A stretch of 64,000 nucleotides of DNA from Paenibacillus massiliensis 2301065 = DSM 16942 (GCF_000377505.1 NZ_KB898188.1:248001-312000), one strand, 5' to 3'; shown: positions 27,482-37,013, counted from the stretch's first letter. Notes: generated from the letters alone by a model not told the origin. Numbers and translations: made by a program.

Positions 27482-28233
27482 TGCTGCTGAGGGTCGAATT
27501 TTTCAAGCTACGACGTCGGGGGGTTCTTCTCTTCGGCATCGGTATGCTCATCATTGAAGTAGGCTGGGCCTTCTCCGCCATTAGCATGTCTATGTCACGG
27601 AATCCACAGGTTGATGTATGGGCGTCCCTGATTCTGCTGGTAGCCTCCATGAACAGTCTGCTCCTGCCGCTGCTCTCAGCCATCATGGCCTCCAGGATAT
27701 GTGATATGGAGCACAAGGGCGATACCTGGAAGCTACTACTAAGTTCGGCCATTCGTCCAGGGCAGCTATATGCTGCGAAATACCTCTGCCTCTGCAGCAT
27801 CATGCTGGGGATATGTATACTGCAAAGCAGTGCGATGCTCCTCTTTGGTTGGATGATCGACAGCTATGAGCCTGTCCCAGGTGTGCTGCTGCTTCGTTTT
27901 TTCTGTGGAACCGTGCTGACCACGGCGACTGTACTCGCCCTTCAGCAATGGGTGTCCTTAGTCGTCCGTAATCAAGCATGGGCTCTCTGTCTCGGCATGC
28001 TGGGTGCTTGCCTAGGAATGACTGCCGAATTATTCCCAGCGTCGGTTCGTTCTCTGTGGATCTGGTCGTATTACACCGTCCTTAGCCCGGTAACCAGCAG
28101 CTACGTAGACGAGCAGCTGCAATTCATCATCCGGCATGTTCCGGATACTTTACCCACAATCATTGGACTGCTGCTTGGTACAGCATTGCTATACACAGCC
28201 GGCCACATACATTTATCCAGGCAATATAAATAG
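27475..28233 (+). CDS. LanE-like ABC transporter permease
   Basis: 252 residues from the ATG at 27475, which has AAGGGG eight bases upstream and overlaps the ATPase stop. Six hydrophobic segments are visible. The start MLMLLRVEFFKLRRRG and the block MEHKGDTWKLLLSSAIRPGQLYAAKYL are typical of the ABC2_membrane_4 permeases of lantibiotic-immunity transporters. Second gene of the three-gene operon. Confidence 0.85.
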   Translation: MLMLLRVEFFKLRRRGVLLFGIGMLIIEVGWAFSAISMSMSRNPQVDVWASLILLVASMNSLLLPLLSAIMASRICDMEHKGDTWKLLLSSAIRPGQLYAAKYLCLCSIMLGICILQSSAMLLFGWMIDSYEPVPGVLLLRFFCGTVLTTATVLALQQWVSLVVRNQAWALCLGMLGACLGMTAELFPASVRSLWIWSYYTVLSPVTSSYVDEQLQFIIRHVPDTLPTIIGLLLGTALLYTAGHIHLSRQYK

Positions 28234-28247
28234 GAGGCGATAAAATC

Positions 28248-28976
28248 ATGCTACTGCGCTGTATTACCGCAGAATGGATGAAGCAGCGACGCTCAGGAAT
28301 ATGGATACTTCTCTCAGCTTTGCCACTGGTGAGCGTATTGATCGGCTGCGCAAACTTCATGCTGAACCAAGGCGTACTGCAGAACGAATGGTACAGTCTC
28401 TGGTCTCAGGTGGGATTGTTTTACGGTGAATTCTTCTTTCCTATACTCATTGCCATCGGGGCCTCCTATCTGGGAAGACTGGAGCACAGCAACGAGAACT
28501 GGAAGCTGCTGCTGAGCGCCCCAATCCGTCGAGCGTCCATTTGGCTTGCCAAGCTGTTGATGCTTGCTCTATTCCTCGGATATGTCCAGTTGCTATTCCT
28601 TATCCTGTATTATGCCGGGGGAAGATGGATCGGACTTCCACCCGGGATGCCCGCTGAATGGCCCAGCTGGATATTCCGGGGATGGGTGGCAGGAATGGCG
28701 ATCGGAAGTATGCAGCTTTCGTTATCCATGCGTATTCGCAGCTTTGCTGTGCCCATAGGTATTGGGCTATCCGCATGCATCATAGGCTTGGGCTTGTATG
28801 TGCTCAAGCTAGGTCTGTTATTTCCCCACTCCCTGCTTACGATTGGGATGGGAGCGTTGAATCAGGAAGCATTAGCCACCGGCACTATGCTAGGATTTTA
28901 CACGATGTGCATTCTCTACATTGCTGCTCTAAGTACCTTGGCAATCCGACGTCTAGGACGGGGGGACGTGGGCTGA
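28248..28976 (+). CDS. LanG-like ABC transporter permease
   Basis: 242 residues, 14 bases after the previous permease, with AGGAGG upstream. Similar design: EWMKQRRSGIWILLSALPLVSVL at the start, LEHSNENWKLLLSAPIRRASIWLAKLLML, and about six membrane spans. It pairs with the preceding permease to form the membrane channel of the exporter. Confidence 0.85.
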   Translation: MLLRCITAEWMKQRRSGIWILLSALPLVSVLIGCANFMLNQGVLQNEWYSLWSQVGLFYGEFFFPILIAIGASYLGRLEHSNENWKLLLSAPIRRASIWLAKLLMLALFLGYVQLLFLILYYAGGRWIGLPPGMPAEWPSWIFRGWVAGMAIGSMQLSLSMRIRSFAVPIGIGLSACIIGLGLYVLKLGLLFPHSLLTIGMGALNQEALATGTMLGFYTMCILYIAALSTLAIRRLGRGDVG

Positions 28977-29065
28977 TCGCTTTTATGTTCTGCCTTGAGG
29001 CTGAAGCTGGCTCTACGTCCTACGTCCCCATTGAGGCAACAGTTGCTTGGTGCTATGCGATGGTA

Positions 29066-30124
29066 TTAATCGCCTATCCCAAGAGGATTCGTGGAGATGG
29101 ATACATGCTCCAGTGACTTCATTCGCCCGAGGAAGTCTGGCTCCTTCTCCATCAGACTCGAATGAATAGACAAATACTTCAGCTTCTGCAGACTCTCCAG
29201 CTCAGGTGGCAGCTCACGGAGCCCGCTGTAGGTGATCTCCAGAAATTCCAGTCTGCTAAGCTCTCCAATCTCGGCAGGAAGACTTCGTAATGGCAGCTCT
29301 TCCTTCGGTCTGGGGCGCCAGCCTGGAGTAGGACGATCCGAGCTCCCACCATAGATTCTGAGTTCCCTTAATTGCTTCAGTTTGCGTATCTCCTTCGGAA
29401 TCTCGACCAGCTCGGCAGACATAATACTAAGACTCTTCAGGCCTGTCAGTTCGAATAATTCCGGAGGCAGCCTGTCGAGATCCTGTTCAAACACAGACAG
29501 ATGCTTCAACTGCTGCAGCTCACGAATACGGACTGGCAGCTCGGTAAGCTCGTACCCCTGAATCTCCAGCCAGTCTGTCTGGTGCTGGATGGCATCGTCC
29601 AGATAGCAATCGAATTCCTTATGTTCTGGTAGCCTCAGGAACAGGCCCTGTATCCGGGACATAAGTTCTCTTCTCTCGCTGTACTCTACATTCAGAACTC
29701 CCATTCGTTCATGGGCAACCGAGCCCAGGAAGAGCGTACCATCCTCGTTCAGAAAGGTCAGATCCTCTGGAAGCGGCGAGCACCAATCATAGAGTCCGTG
29801 CACCGCTTCTGCCAGTATTTGACCTGATGCCTCACAGCAACGATAGTAATAGAATTCTCCTGCTCCACTCATACCGTGGTCCAATAGGGATCCCACTTCC
29901 CCATTTTCAATAGCTGCCATTACCTCCTCGTGTGTAACCCGCCGCACGTCCAATAGATAGGGCTGAAGCCTATCCAGTAGCTCTGGGGGCGGGGGCTGTA
30001 TATTATGATAATCATCTCCGCTAAAGGTTGAATATCCGCCCACTCCTAGCATGAACTGTGGTGTACGCTGGATCGCATATTTAATAAGCTCCTTATAAGC
30101 ATTTCCCTTCGGATCGGTATACAT
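29066..30124 (-). CDS. Leucine-rich-repeat protein
   Basis: 352 residues, no signal peptide. Residues 1 to about 175 form an unrecognised acidic domain (MYTDPKGNAYKELIKYAIQ...). Residues about 180-350 hold seven or so leucine-rich repeats of about 23 residues (LPVRIRELQQLKHLSVFEQ, LPPELFELTGLKSLSIM, IPKEIRKLKQLRELRIY, LPAEIGELSRLEFLEI, LPPELESLQKLKYLSIH). LRRs form a curved protein-binding face. Role unknown; cytoplasmic. Confidence 0.8.
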   Translation of the reverse strand: MYTDPKGNAYKELIKYAIQRTPQFMLGVGGYSTFSGDDYHNIQPPPPELLDRLQPYLLDVRRVTHEEVMAAIENGEVGSLLDHGMSGAGEFYYYRCCEASGQILAEAVHGLYDWCSPLPEDLTFLNEDGTLFLGSVAHERMGVLNVEYSERRELMSRIQGLFLRLPEHKEFDCYLDDAIQHQTDWLEIQGYELTELPVRIRELQQLKHLSVFEQDLDRLPPELFELTGLKSLSIMSAELVEIPKEIRKLKQLRELRIYGGSSDRPTPGWRPRPKEELPLRSLPAEIGELSRLEFLEITYSGLRELPPELESLQKLKYLSIHSSLMEKEPDFLGRMKSLEHVSISTNPLGIGD

Positions 30125-30434
30125 ATTAATAAGATTCCTCCAAAATGAATTGAATTAGCTCGCACCATAGATTCCTTATTATGCCACAATTCCAAATGAT
30201 GCCCTAGTTCAAAATACAGCATATTCGCCTCTCTACTGCCTGTATCTAGTATAGTTACGACTAATTTTTATTTTGATGCTCCTAGCAGTTATACTATAAG
30301 TATAGACACGAATCTGGCAGGAGGCTAATGAGAGTTGAGATCGGAATAAATAAATAGAGTATTGGTACATCTACTACACAACACATGAAAAACAGCTTGC
30401 CCTAGGGGCAAGTGCATGGAGGTCTGTCACATAC
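30125..30434. other. Divergent intergenic region, nothing firm
   Basis: This 310-base stretch separates the LRR gene from the membrane phosphoesterase. It must hold both promoters. The dyad TATACTATAAGTATA near 30290 is the only structure I noticed. Confidence 0.4.
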
Positions 30435-31541
30435 ATGTTCGCATTTATCGGAATTGCTATGCTGTTAGTCTACGCTTTATTAGTATTTTACATAGGCTGG
30501 AGCGGCTGGAGCTGGATGAAGCCTGTCGTATCTGCCAGATTCAGAATCCTGTACATCATTGCCATTATCTTTCTCGCCTCTTCCTTCATTCTGGGCAGAT
30601 TGTTTGGCAACGCTGCATTCCTGAGCGTGATTGGCTCCTACTGGATGGCAGCCTTCTCTTTACTGATTATACTCCTCCCCATCGTGCATCTGAGCCTGTG
30701 GCTGATCCGTCTAACCCGCCTGCGCCATCATAAGCTGCACAAGTGGGCAGGTGCTGCTACTTTAGTTATCTTCCTTGGACTTATGAGTTATGGCTCGTTC
30801 AATGCATACAGTCCTGTCGTCCGTAATTATGAAATACAGCTGGATAAACCTGCGGGCGACCTGAATGATCTCAATATTGTCATGGTGTCAGACATGCACT
30901 ATGGTGGTCTATCCGGAGCTGCACATGCTCGCAAAATGGTCGAGGAGATTCAGGCGCTCCAGCCTGACCTTGTTCTTTATGCAGGAGATATTATAGATGA
31001 CGACCTAAGCGGGTATTTGAATAAAGGCATTGACAAGATTATAGCAGAGGTGAAGGCACCTCTTGGCGTATATGCTGTACTGGGCAACCACGACAAGGAT
31101 AAGAACTCTACGCAGGAGCTGATCGAATCACTAGAGGAAAGTCACATTCAGGTGCTGCACGACAAGTCCATACAGATCGGAAATAATCTGACGCTGATCG
31201 GGCGCAAGGATCGTACCGATGATGATCGGGCAGAGCTGTCTGAGCTGATCGCTGGCGTGGATCTCACTCAGCCTGTACTGTTACTGGACCATCAGCCCTA
31301 TGACCTGGATATTGCTGGGCAGCAAGGGGTTGACGTCATGCTCTCTGGTCACACGCACCGCGGACAGATCGCCCCATTTCATCTCATCACTGGGGCAATA
31401 TACGAGAATGACTGGGGATATTTGCAGAAAAATTCATTTCACTCCATTGTCTCTTCTGGCTACGGCTTCTGGGGACCCCCGATTCGGACCGGAAGCAGAT
31501 CAGAGCTGGTGCAGCTTCAGCTTAGCTTTAGACAGCCTTGA
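30435..31541 (+). CDS. Membrane-anchored metallophosphoesterase
   Basis: 368 residues. Four hydrophobic segments in the first 130 residues are followed by a calcineurin-type phosphoesterase domain: IVMVSDMHYGGLSG, LVLYAGDIIDDDL, VLGNHDKDKN and MLSGHTHRGQIAPF supply the two-metal ligands. Related to the YkuE-like group, which acts at the membrane surface on phospholipid or other phosphoesters. The domain probably faces outward. Single gene with a terminator. Confidence 0.88.
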   Translation: MFAFIGIAMLLVYALLVFYIGWSGWSWMKPVVSARFRILYIIAIIFLASSFILGRLFGNAAFLSVIGSYWMAAFSLLIILLPIVHLSLWLIRLTRLRHHKLHKWAGAATLVIFLGLMSYGSFNAYSPVVRNYEIQLDKPAGDLNDLNIVMVSDMHYGGLSGAAHARKMVEEIQALQPDLVLYAGDIIDDDLSGYLNKGIDKIIAEVKAPLGVYAVLGNHDKDKNSTQELIESLEESHIQVLHDKSIQIGNNLTLIGRKDRTDDDRAELSELIAGVDLTQPVLLLDHQPYDLDIAGQQGVDVMLSGHTHRGQIAPFHLITGAIYENDWGYLQKNSFHSIVSSGYGFWGPPIRTGSRSELVQLQLSFRQP

Positions 31542-31571
31542 ACATACACTATTCCATACAATGGTTCCATC

Positions 31572-31611
31572 ACCGATGCATCCTTTCATCACAAAGGGGC
31601 ATCGGTTTTTT
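31572..31611 (+). terminator. Terminator of the phosphoesterase gene
   Basis: ACCGATGCATCCTTT and AAAGGGGCATCGGT pair around a six-base loop, followed by a run of T. Confidence 0.85.
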
Positions 31612-31855
31612 GGTGTCACAGGCTCCCTCTGCACACAATTATCATTATTGAACCATGCATAATCATGAAAATGATAGAGGATTTATGCATACGGACCCGA
31701 GCATACTGGCTATTTCATAGATAAACTCAGAACCCATTTTCCTACGCTGGTAATCAATAAAGCCCGCATTTACAAGCGACTCACTGGATTTTAACATTTA
31801 ATAAAAGGGTTAAATTCTAAATTAATACAAATTTGAAACTTTAGCACTATAAACA

Positions 31856-31884
31856 TTGCAAAAAAATGGTCCGATACATAATTT
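31856..31884 (+). promoter_or_regulatory. Possible promoter of the pectate lyase gene
   Basis: TTGCAA and TAATTT with a 17-base spacer, ending 33 bases before the start codon. The -10 is weak. The rest of the preceding 240 bases is AT-rich without other signals. Confidence 0.35.
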
Positions 31885-31916
31885 GTGAAAATAATACACT
31901 TTGTGGAGGTAAAGAA

Positions 31917-33452
31917 ATGATTTGGGGTAATAAAATTAAAAAACTGGCTTGTGCAGCTACTACACTTGCTTTGGTACTGTCGCTTGGCAGTACTAGCTTG
32001 ACCAACGCAGCGGAGCTTGAAGTTGAGACTGTGAATACAGACCAGTTCTCCAGTTCCGTCATTGATGCAACCTACGGAGAGATTCCTGCCCTGACGGAGG
32101 ACATGTTGCTTACTTCCCTGGCTGCTGCCAGCAGCAGTGAATATGGAGTAGCCGGATTCGCAGCGGGCACCACTGGTGGAGGTGTCGTTGCCGAGAGCAA
32201 TTCCAAATACATCCAGGTATACAATGCAACGGATTTGGCCAAAGCGCTGAAAAAGGGCTCGGGATATAAAGTTGTCGAGATCATGAACGATCTCGATCTG
32301 GGCTGGAATGAGATTCCTTCAGCTGCCAAGAACAGTGCTTTTGCGCAATATGCGACTCCGCTCACGCATCCTGTGCTGAAGAAGACTGGTGTAAGCAAAA
32401 TCAGCATTGACGGATTTAATGGATTGACCATCTTCTCCTCCAACGGAGCCAAGATCAAGCATGCGGGCTTCACATTGAAGCGGAGCCAAAACGTTATTAT
32501 CCGCAATCTGGAGTTCGACGAGCTATGGGAGTGGGATGAAGCGACCAAGGGCGACTATGACCGCAACGATTGGGACTATATCAACATTGAGGAAAGCCAT
32601 AAAATCTGGATCGATCACTGTACTTTTAATAAAGCATACGATGGACTGGTTGATGTAAAGAAAGGTAGCACAGGTGTCACGATCTCCTGGTCTGCCTTCC
32701 TCGGTGATAATGGTAACTCAAATAGCTGGGTGAACCAGCAAATTAAGGAACTGGAGGCCAGTCGCTCCAAATATCCGATGTACAACCTGCTAAGATCCCA
32801 AGGCTTGAGCACGAAGGATATTGCGGCTGTTGCTGCCAGCCAAAAGAAAGGCCATCTGGTTGGTGCCAATGAGTTCGCTAGCGATAACAAGGATCTGCAA
32901 GTGACGCTGCACCATAACTACTACAAGGATGTTCAGGATCGCATGCCTCGTCTACGCGGCGGCAACGTCCACGCCTACAATATCGTGATGGATAACGGCA
33001 ATGCATGGCAAGCAAAAAAACTGATCACCTCGAAGATTGACAAGGCTCTGGCCGATAAAGGCTTCCACTTTGGCGTAACGAGCAACGGAGCAATCTCTAC
33101 TGAAGGTGGCTCTGTGCTCGTAGAGAAATCCGTCATTAACGATGTCTCATCACCTGTGCGCAACAATCAGAAGGATGCTAAGAAGAGCAACTACACTGGT
33201 AAAATCCAGGTGCTGGATACCATCTACACCATGAATGGCGTTACCTTCCGCGGAGGCAGTGAAGATTCCAAGAGCCCGCTCTCTCCAGTGCCAGCATCCG
33301 CCATTAAGTTCGCCTGGACAGGCTTCAGCAAGCTGCCTTATAGCTATACACCTGATGATCCTTCCAAGCTGAAATCCAGATTGATTAGCTCCAGCGGTGC
33401 TGGTGCAGGCAAGCTGAACTGGAAAGGATCGCAGTGGTTGGATGCCAAATAA
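31917..33452 (+). CDS. Secreted pectate lyase, polysaccharide lyase family 1
   Basis: 511 residues from the ATG at 31917, GGAGG seven bases upstream. Signal peptide about residues 1-32 (ends TNAAEL). The parallel beta-helix motifs of PL1 are clear: NVIIRNLEFDELWEW, WDYINIEESHKIWIDHCTFNKAYDGLVDVKKGSTGVTISW (calcium-binding Asp residues), VTLHHNYYKDVQDRMPRLRGGNVHAYNIV (catalytic Arg region). It cleaves polygalacturonate by beta-elimination outside the cell. Single gene with a terminator; consistent with a plant-associated lifestyle. Confidence 0.93.
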   Translation: MIWGNKIKKLACAATTLALVLSLGSTSLTNAAELEVETVNTDQFSSSVIDATYGEIPALTEDMLLTSLAAASSSEYGVAGFAAGTTGGGVVAESNSKYIQVYNATDLAKALKKGSGYKVVEIMNDLDLGWNEIPSAAKNSAFAQYATPLTHPVLKKTGVSKISIDGFNGLTIFSSNGAKIKHAGFTLKRSQNVIIRNLEFDELWEWDEATKGDYDRNDWDYINIEESHKIWIDHCTFNKAYDGLVDVKKGSTGVTISWSAFLGDNGNSNSWVNQQIKELEASRSKYPMYNLLRSQGLSTKDIAAVAASQKKGHLVGANEFASDNKDLQVTLHHNYYKDVQDRMPRLRGGNVHAYNIVMDNGNAWQAKKLITSKIDKALADKGFHFGVTSNGAISTEGGSVLVEKSVINDVSSPVRNNQKDAKKSNYTGKIQVLDTIYTMNGVTFRGGSEDSKSPLSPVPASAIKFAWTGFSKLPYSYTPDDPSKLKSRLISSSGAGAGKLNWKGSQWLDAK

Positions 33453-33541
33453 AGCAATCACATAAAACATCCCAATCCCTACACAAGGATTGATCCAAGT
33501 AATTCCAAGTATAGCTACAAAGCTCTATACTTCTCAACCTT

Positions 33542-33589
33542 AAGCAAGTCCAATGAGAGGATGACCTCCTTATCATGGGGCTTGCTTTT
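33542..33589 (+). terminator. Terminator of the pectate lyase gene
   Basis: AAGCAAGTCC and GGGGCTTGCTT enclose an inner GAGG/CCTC hairpin; T residues follow. Confidence 0.75.
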
Positions 33590-33706
33590 CTAGTATCTAG
33601 CAACGGATAACTCTATTTTCATATAAAATGGGTCATTCTGATAGGACCTTCATCCATGCAAAGCTGGAAAGTTCACATAGTATGGCTGTGAAGGAGGAAT
33701 GATCAC

Positions 33707-34078
33707 ATGAGAAAACTAGTTCATGCTTCACAGACTTACCCTCGCCTTACGGTGTATGAGGATGAGAATTACAGAGGGCGTAGCAGGGTATACACAGGTA
33801 ATCTTGGCATTCGTAATACCGATGCGATCCTGGACGGAATTGAGAGCCTGCGCTTCTTCTCGACCAACAGCAATGCTACTCTTGTACTGTTCACGAGAAC
33901 CCGCTTCAGAGGCAACTTCCGCGTGCTGCGTGGCAACCACAGCATCAGCGACCTAGAGGACTATATCAACGGCAATGATGTGGAATCTCTGATTGCCACC
34001 AACCAGCGACTTACACTTACCCAGATACGGAATATTCGTAGTAGTGGCGATTTGCCTTCTGGATACCGTCTGATCTGA
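33707..34078 (+). CDS. Beta/gamma-crystallin-like protein
   Basis: 123 residues, AAGGAGG nine bases upstream. Two Greek-key repeats start LTVYEDENYRGRSRVYTG and LVLFTRTRFRGNFRVLRG; each ends near a D/N-x-x-x-S motif (LDGIESL, GNDVESL) that binds calcium in this superfamily. No signal peptide. Bacterial members bind calcium and may aid stress survival. A strong terminator follows. Confidence 0.8.
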   Translation: MRKLVHASQTYPRLTVYEDENYRGRSRVYTGNLGIRNTDAILDGIESLRFFSTNSNATLVLFTRTRFRGNFRVLRGNHSISDLEDYINGNDVESLIATNQRLTLTQIRNIRSSGDLPSGYRLI

Positions 34079-34106
34079 CTATCATTCCTCAGATAACATC
34101 CTTCTT

Positions 34107-34135
34107 AACGGCTCCCTTTGGGGCCGTTCTTTTTT
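34107..34135 (+). terminator. Terminator of the crystallin-like gene
   Basis: AACGGC and GGCCGTT pair closely and are followed by six or more T. Confidence 0.85.
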
Positions 34136-34352
34136 CGAATACATGACACAGCATTCCGGTTAATTCTACAGTTCTATGGGTATATATGAACAGGCACTAT
34201 ATATCCGACCTTATCCCCATTCATATGCTCTTATTTCATACCTACGGCTTAATTTTGGCCGAAATTGGTCGCTAGGTTTTGCCAACGCTGATAGAGTTCC
34301 CTTAAAATATTCATATTGTTGTTTACATTCCAGTCTATAAGAGGTGCAGAAC

Positions 34353-35432
34353 ATGACGAAAATTATGGTCCCCCCCGAGCGTCTGGAGGAGGTCTCCAAG
34401 CAATTTGCGCAGGCCCGTGAGATGGGGGCTGAAATCTGCGGACGTCTTTCCCAGCATATTCAGATGCTAGAGAGCGGCTGGGCAGGAGCAACGCAAGAGC
34501 GATTTTACCACGATTTCCAAAGAGCACAATCTCAAATGTCATCCTTCACTCAGACTGTCGCCTCGGTCAGCACCCAGTTGCATTCCATCGCTGTCAAGTT
34601 CAGCGAGACTGATGCCGAGCAGGGGGCAGGGATCGGCGCTCAGGCCGGGAATGCTCCGAATCCAGGAAGTGGCAATGCTGCTCCATCCGGTCCCGATGCT
34701 GTGGACCGCACAATTCAGGGGGCTTCGGATCTGAATGCGGTGCGCGGCAATCTATCCTTCTGGGGAACAGCTATCTACTCCGGGCTAGCTACCTCCCTGG
34801 TTCTGAGCAAAACTGTCCACTTCAAGACAAGCCTCAAAAATCCGACACGTACTGTCATTCATAATGCTGCCTGGGTTAAGGGCAAGGGTAATAATCCGTT
34901 CATGGCCAACCTTGGAAGAACATTGAATCGCCAATTTGCCAAACCTGGCTTGATCATGAAGGGACTGAAGGGCTTCGACCGACTCGCAGGCAAGCTACAG
35001 GTCGGCAAGCTGGGGCTTGGCTTCAGCAAGGCGAACAGCTTCAAGCAATGGACGCGCAATGTCATCGTGGGGGTCGAGAAAGGACGCTACGGGATCGCCA
35101 CCAAAAAAATACCCGGCATGATCGCCAAGAAGCTGTATCCGATCAATGCGACCATGAATATTGTCGGTGAGGGCATTAACCTCGCTGGCAAAATAAAAAA
35201 TGGCACCATCACAGGTACTGATGTTGCTGTGTCCGCTTCGAATGTAGCGATTAAGACCGTCTCTACCTATGGTGGTGCGGTTGTCGGCGGCAGCATTGGC
35301 GCTGCTATCGGTGGCCCCATAGGCGCTGCTGTAGGCTCCTACGTCGGGGGCACAGTTGGTAGCTATTTGGGCGGCAAGGCAGCGAAACTAGCGGAAAGTG
35401 GCATTCGCTGGGCCAGCAAGCTGTTCAAATAG
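34353..35432 (+). CDS. WXG100-like type VII secretion substrate with C-terminal glycine zipper
   Basis: 359 residues from the ATG at 34353, AGAGGTG six bases upstream. Residues 1-95 form a WXG100-type helical hairpin with SGWAGATQERFYHDF (Trp about 43, Gly about 45). A Gly/Pro-rich linker (about 95-120) leads to a basic middle region. The C-terminus (about 306-341) is a glycine zipper of repeated GGxxGG/GAAxG units, a pattern seen in membrane-inserting proteins. I infer a secreted toxin that inserts into membranes. It heads a three-gene cassette. The secretion machine itself is not in the window. Confidence 0.75.
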   Translation: MTKIMVPPERLEEVSKQFAQAREMGAEICGRLSQHIQMLESGWAGATQERFYHDFQRAQSQMSSFTQTVASVSTQLHSIAVKFSETDAEQGAGIGAQAGNAPNPGSGNAAPSGPDAVDRTIQGASDLNAVRGNLSFWGTAIYSGLATSLVLSKTVHFKTSLKNPTRTVIHNAAWVKGKGNNPFMANLGRTLNRQFAKPGLIMKGLKGFDRLAGKLQVGKLGLGFSKANSFKQWTRNVIVGVEKGRYGIATKKIPGMIAKKLYPINATMNIVGEGINLAGKIKNGTITGTDVAVSASNVAIKTVSTYGGAVVGGSIGAAIGGPIGAAVGSYVGGTVGSYLGGKAAKLAESGIRWASKLFK

Positions 35433-35521
35433 TGCTAAGGCAGCTCAAACCTCACATTTGATATACAATTGGCGACAATTTACCTGTTTGAATAATACGA
35501 AAATGTATGAAGGAGAATGAC

Positions 35522-36355
35522 ATGGAGAATCCAACCGTTGTACTCACACTGGAGGAATTAGGGTTCATGTTAACTGCGCTTGGCGCAGAGGACATGGCTT
35601 CAGGCCTCCTCAAATCCTACTATGGTGACTTGAGCGAGGACCGCTGGGAACTGCTCTTTCAGGCAGCTACACACAGCTTGATGTCCAAGGGCTTCATCGC
35701 AGACCTGAATGAGGAAGAGCAGCAGATCGAATTTGATCCTGAAATCGTCGGGATGCTCGCTCATATGGCCCAGAGCCGGAGCATGCTGCGAGGACATCGA
35801 GACAATCAGACGAAGGAACATACTTTGACACTTCATGAGCAAGAGGGTAAATACCTCTATCATGTATCCAGCAACAATGAGCTGCACTTCTTCCGGTGGT
35901 CCTCTCCTGATGAGTGGTATGGCCAGATTAATGAAGTGTTTGGGCTCCGCCCTCTTGCCTTCAGATCCGATCACCGAGGCGTGAGTCTTACCGAAGCACA
36001 ATGGGAACAGCTAACGTCCCCTGGATTTACAATGAAGCTGACCTCCGATTGGAATGTTGGCGAGCAGGGTGAGCAGGTGCTATTGAATTGGCATAAAGAC
36101 TTTCACAACAATGGGAACAGTCTCGATAATCTGAGCCGGATGATCTATGATGATTCCGATACAGATGGACCAACCGTCACAGGGCTACTCTTCCTTCTGC
36201 AAGGAAGCAATGATATCTGGGTGGTACGCAACACCGAGCCTGACATGCAGGCACCTCCAGCACTCCGCATCGAGAGCGTCACGGAGCCGGAGTGGAGGGC
36301 GCTGATCGCTGATTTCACCGAGCCATTCCGGCAGAAAACAGAGCTTCATGGATAA
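35522..36355 (+). CDS. Unknown partner protein of the WXG100 cassette, possibly EspG-like
   Basis: 277 residues from the ATG at 35522, AAGGAG six bases upstream. Soluble and acidic; begins VVLTLEELGFMLTALGAEDMASGLL. Its place next to a WXG100-type substrate and its mixed alpha/beta make-up recall EspG-type chaperones of type VII systems, but I see no decisive motif. Eight bases of overlap with the following membrane-protein gene show translational coupling. Confidence 0.6.
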   Translation: MENPTVVLTLEELGFMLTALGAEDMASGLLKSYYGDLSEDRWELLFQAATHSLMSKGFIADLNEEEQQIEFDPEIVGMLAHMAQSRSMLRGHRDNQTKEHTLTLHEQEGKYLYHVSSNNELHFFRWSSPDEWYGQINEVFGLRPLAFRSDHRGVSLTEAQWEQLTSPGFTMKLTSDWNVGEQGEQVLLNWHKDFHNNGNSLDNLSRMIYDDSDTDGPTVTGLLFLLQGSNDIWVVRNTEPDMQAPPALRIESVTEPEWRALIADFTEPFRQKTELHG

Positions 36356-36827
36356 TATCAGCTATCGCAAATCGCTAGCATTTTGGAAAATGATGGGCAG
36401 TATGCTATTCGTGGTTGTCTGTATATTACTTGTGCTGATTGTATTTTGGGATCGTGAAATATCCAAGATCCAGATTTTCTTCTGCATTAGCTCAGCGATG
36501 CTGGGCATTCCGTTCTTTGGCGGCTATCTTGTTGCATCGGCCAGCAAATGGTTACGTAAGGATACCCGTCTGCTCATATATGATGAGCATCAGATCACAG
36601 ACGGTGTACGCTCAGTCCCCTGGAATGCTGTAGCCAGACTCGATTACAGGGGAGCGTCCTTCCAAAAATGGATGCTACCGAGGTTTCCCGCTTATATTTT
36701 TCATTTGAAGGATGGGAGCAAGTGGGAGGTCAGCACGTATTACATGCTGAATGATGAGGAATTCGCCAGCAGCATCAAGCTACTGCGCTCACTGATCTCA
36801 CGCAACAAGCAGAAAAGCAAGAAATAA
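36348..36827 (+). CDS. Small two-span membrane protein, candidate immunity factor
   Basis: 159 residues; overlaps the previous gene by eight bases. Two membrane spans (about 14-34 and 43-65) and a cytoplasmic PH-like tail (LLIYDEHQITDGVRSVPWNAVARLDYRG), like the STM3941-type family. A membrane protein translationally coupled to a predicted membrane-active toxin cassette fits an immunity role, which is inference. Confidence 0.6.
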   Translation: MDNISYRKSLAFWKMMGSMLFVVVCILLVLIVFWDREISKIQIFFCISSAMLGIPFFGGYLVASASKWLRKDTRLLIYDEHQITDGVRSVPWNAVARLDYRGASFQKWMLPRFPAYIFHLKDGSKWEVSTYYMLNDEEFASSIKLLRSLISRNKQKSKK

Positions 36828-36957
36828 TCGGATTGCACTCGTGCTCACACAGTAGCTTTCACGTTAGCTATGCACCTCTCCCTCTCACATGGGTTCTGCA
36901 TCTAAATCTTACACATAGGCCATTCACATTACGCTAATTTCCTGAACAATACACACA

Positions 36958-36999
36958 CATGCCCGCAGCTGGACTTTATTCCAGACTTGCGGGCATGTC
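36958..36999. terminator. Bidirectional terminator
   Basis: CATGCCCGCA and TTGCGGGCATG form the outer stem; CTGGA and TCCAG form an inner one. It lies between the ends of two convergent genes. Confidence 0.75.
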
Positions 37000-37013
37000 T
37001 TGTCTTATGTAAT

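Noticed and set aside
24160..28976. Complete lantibiotic biosynthesis cluster
   Set aside because: Only immunity-type ABC and two-component genes are present; no precursor peptide or modification enzyme was found.
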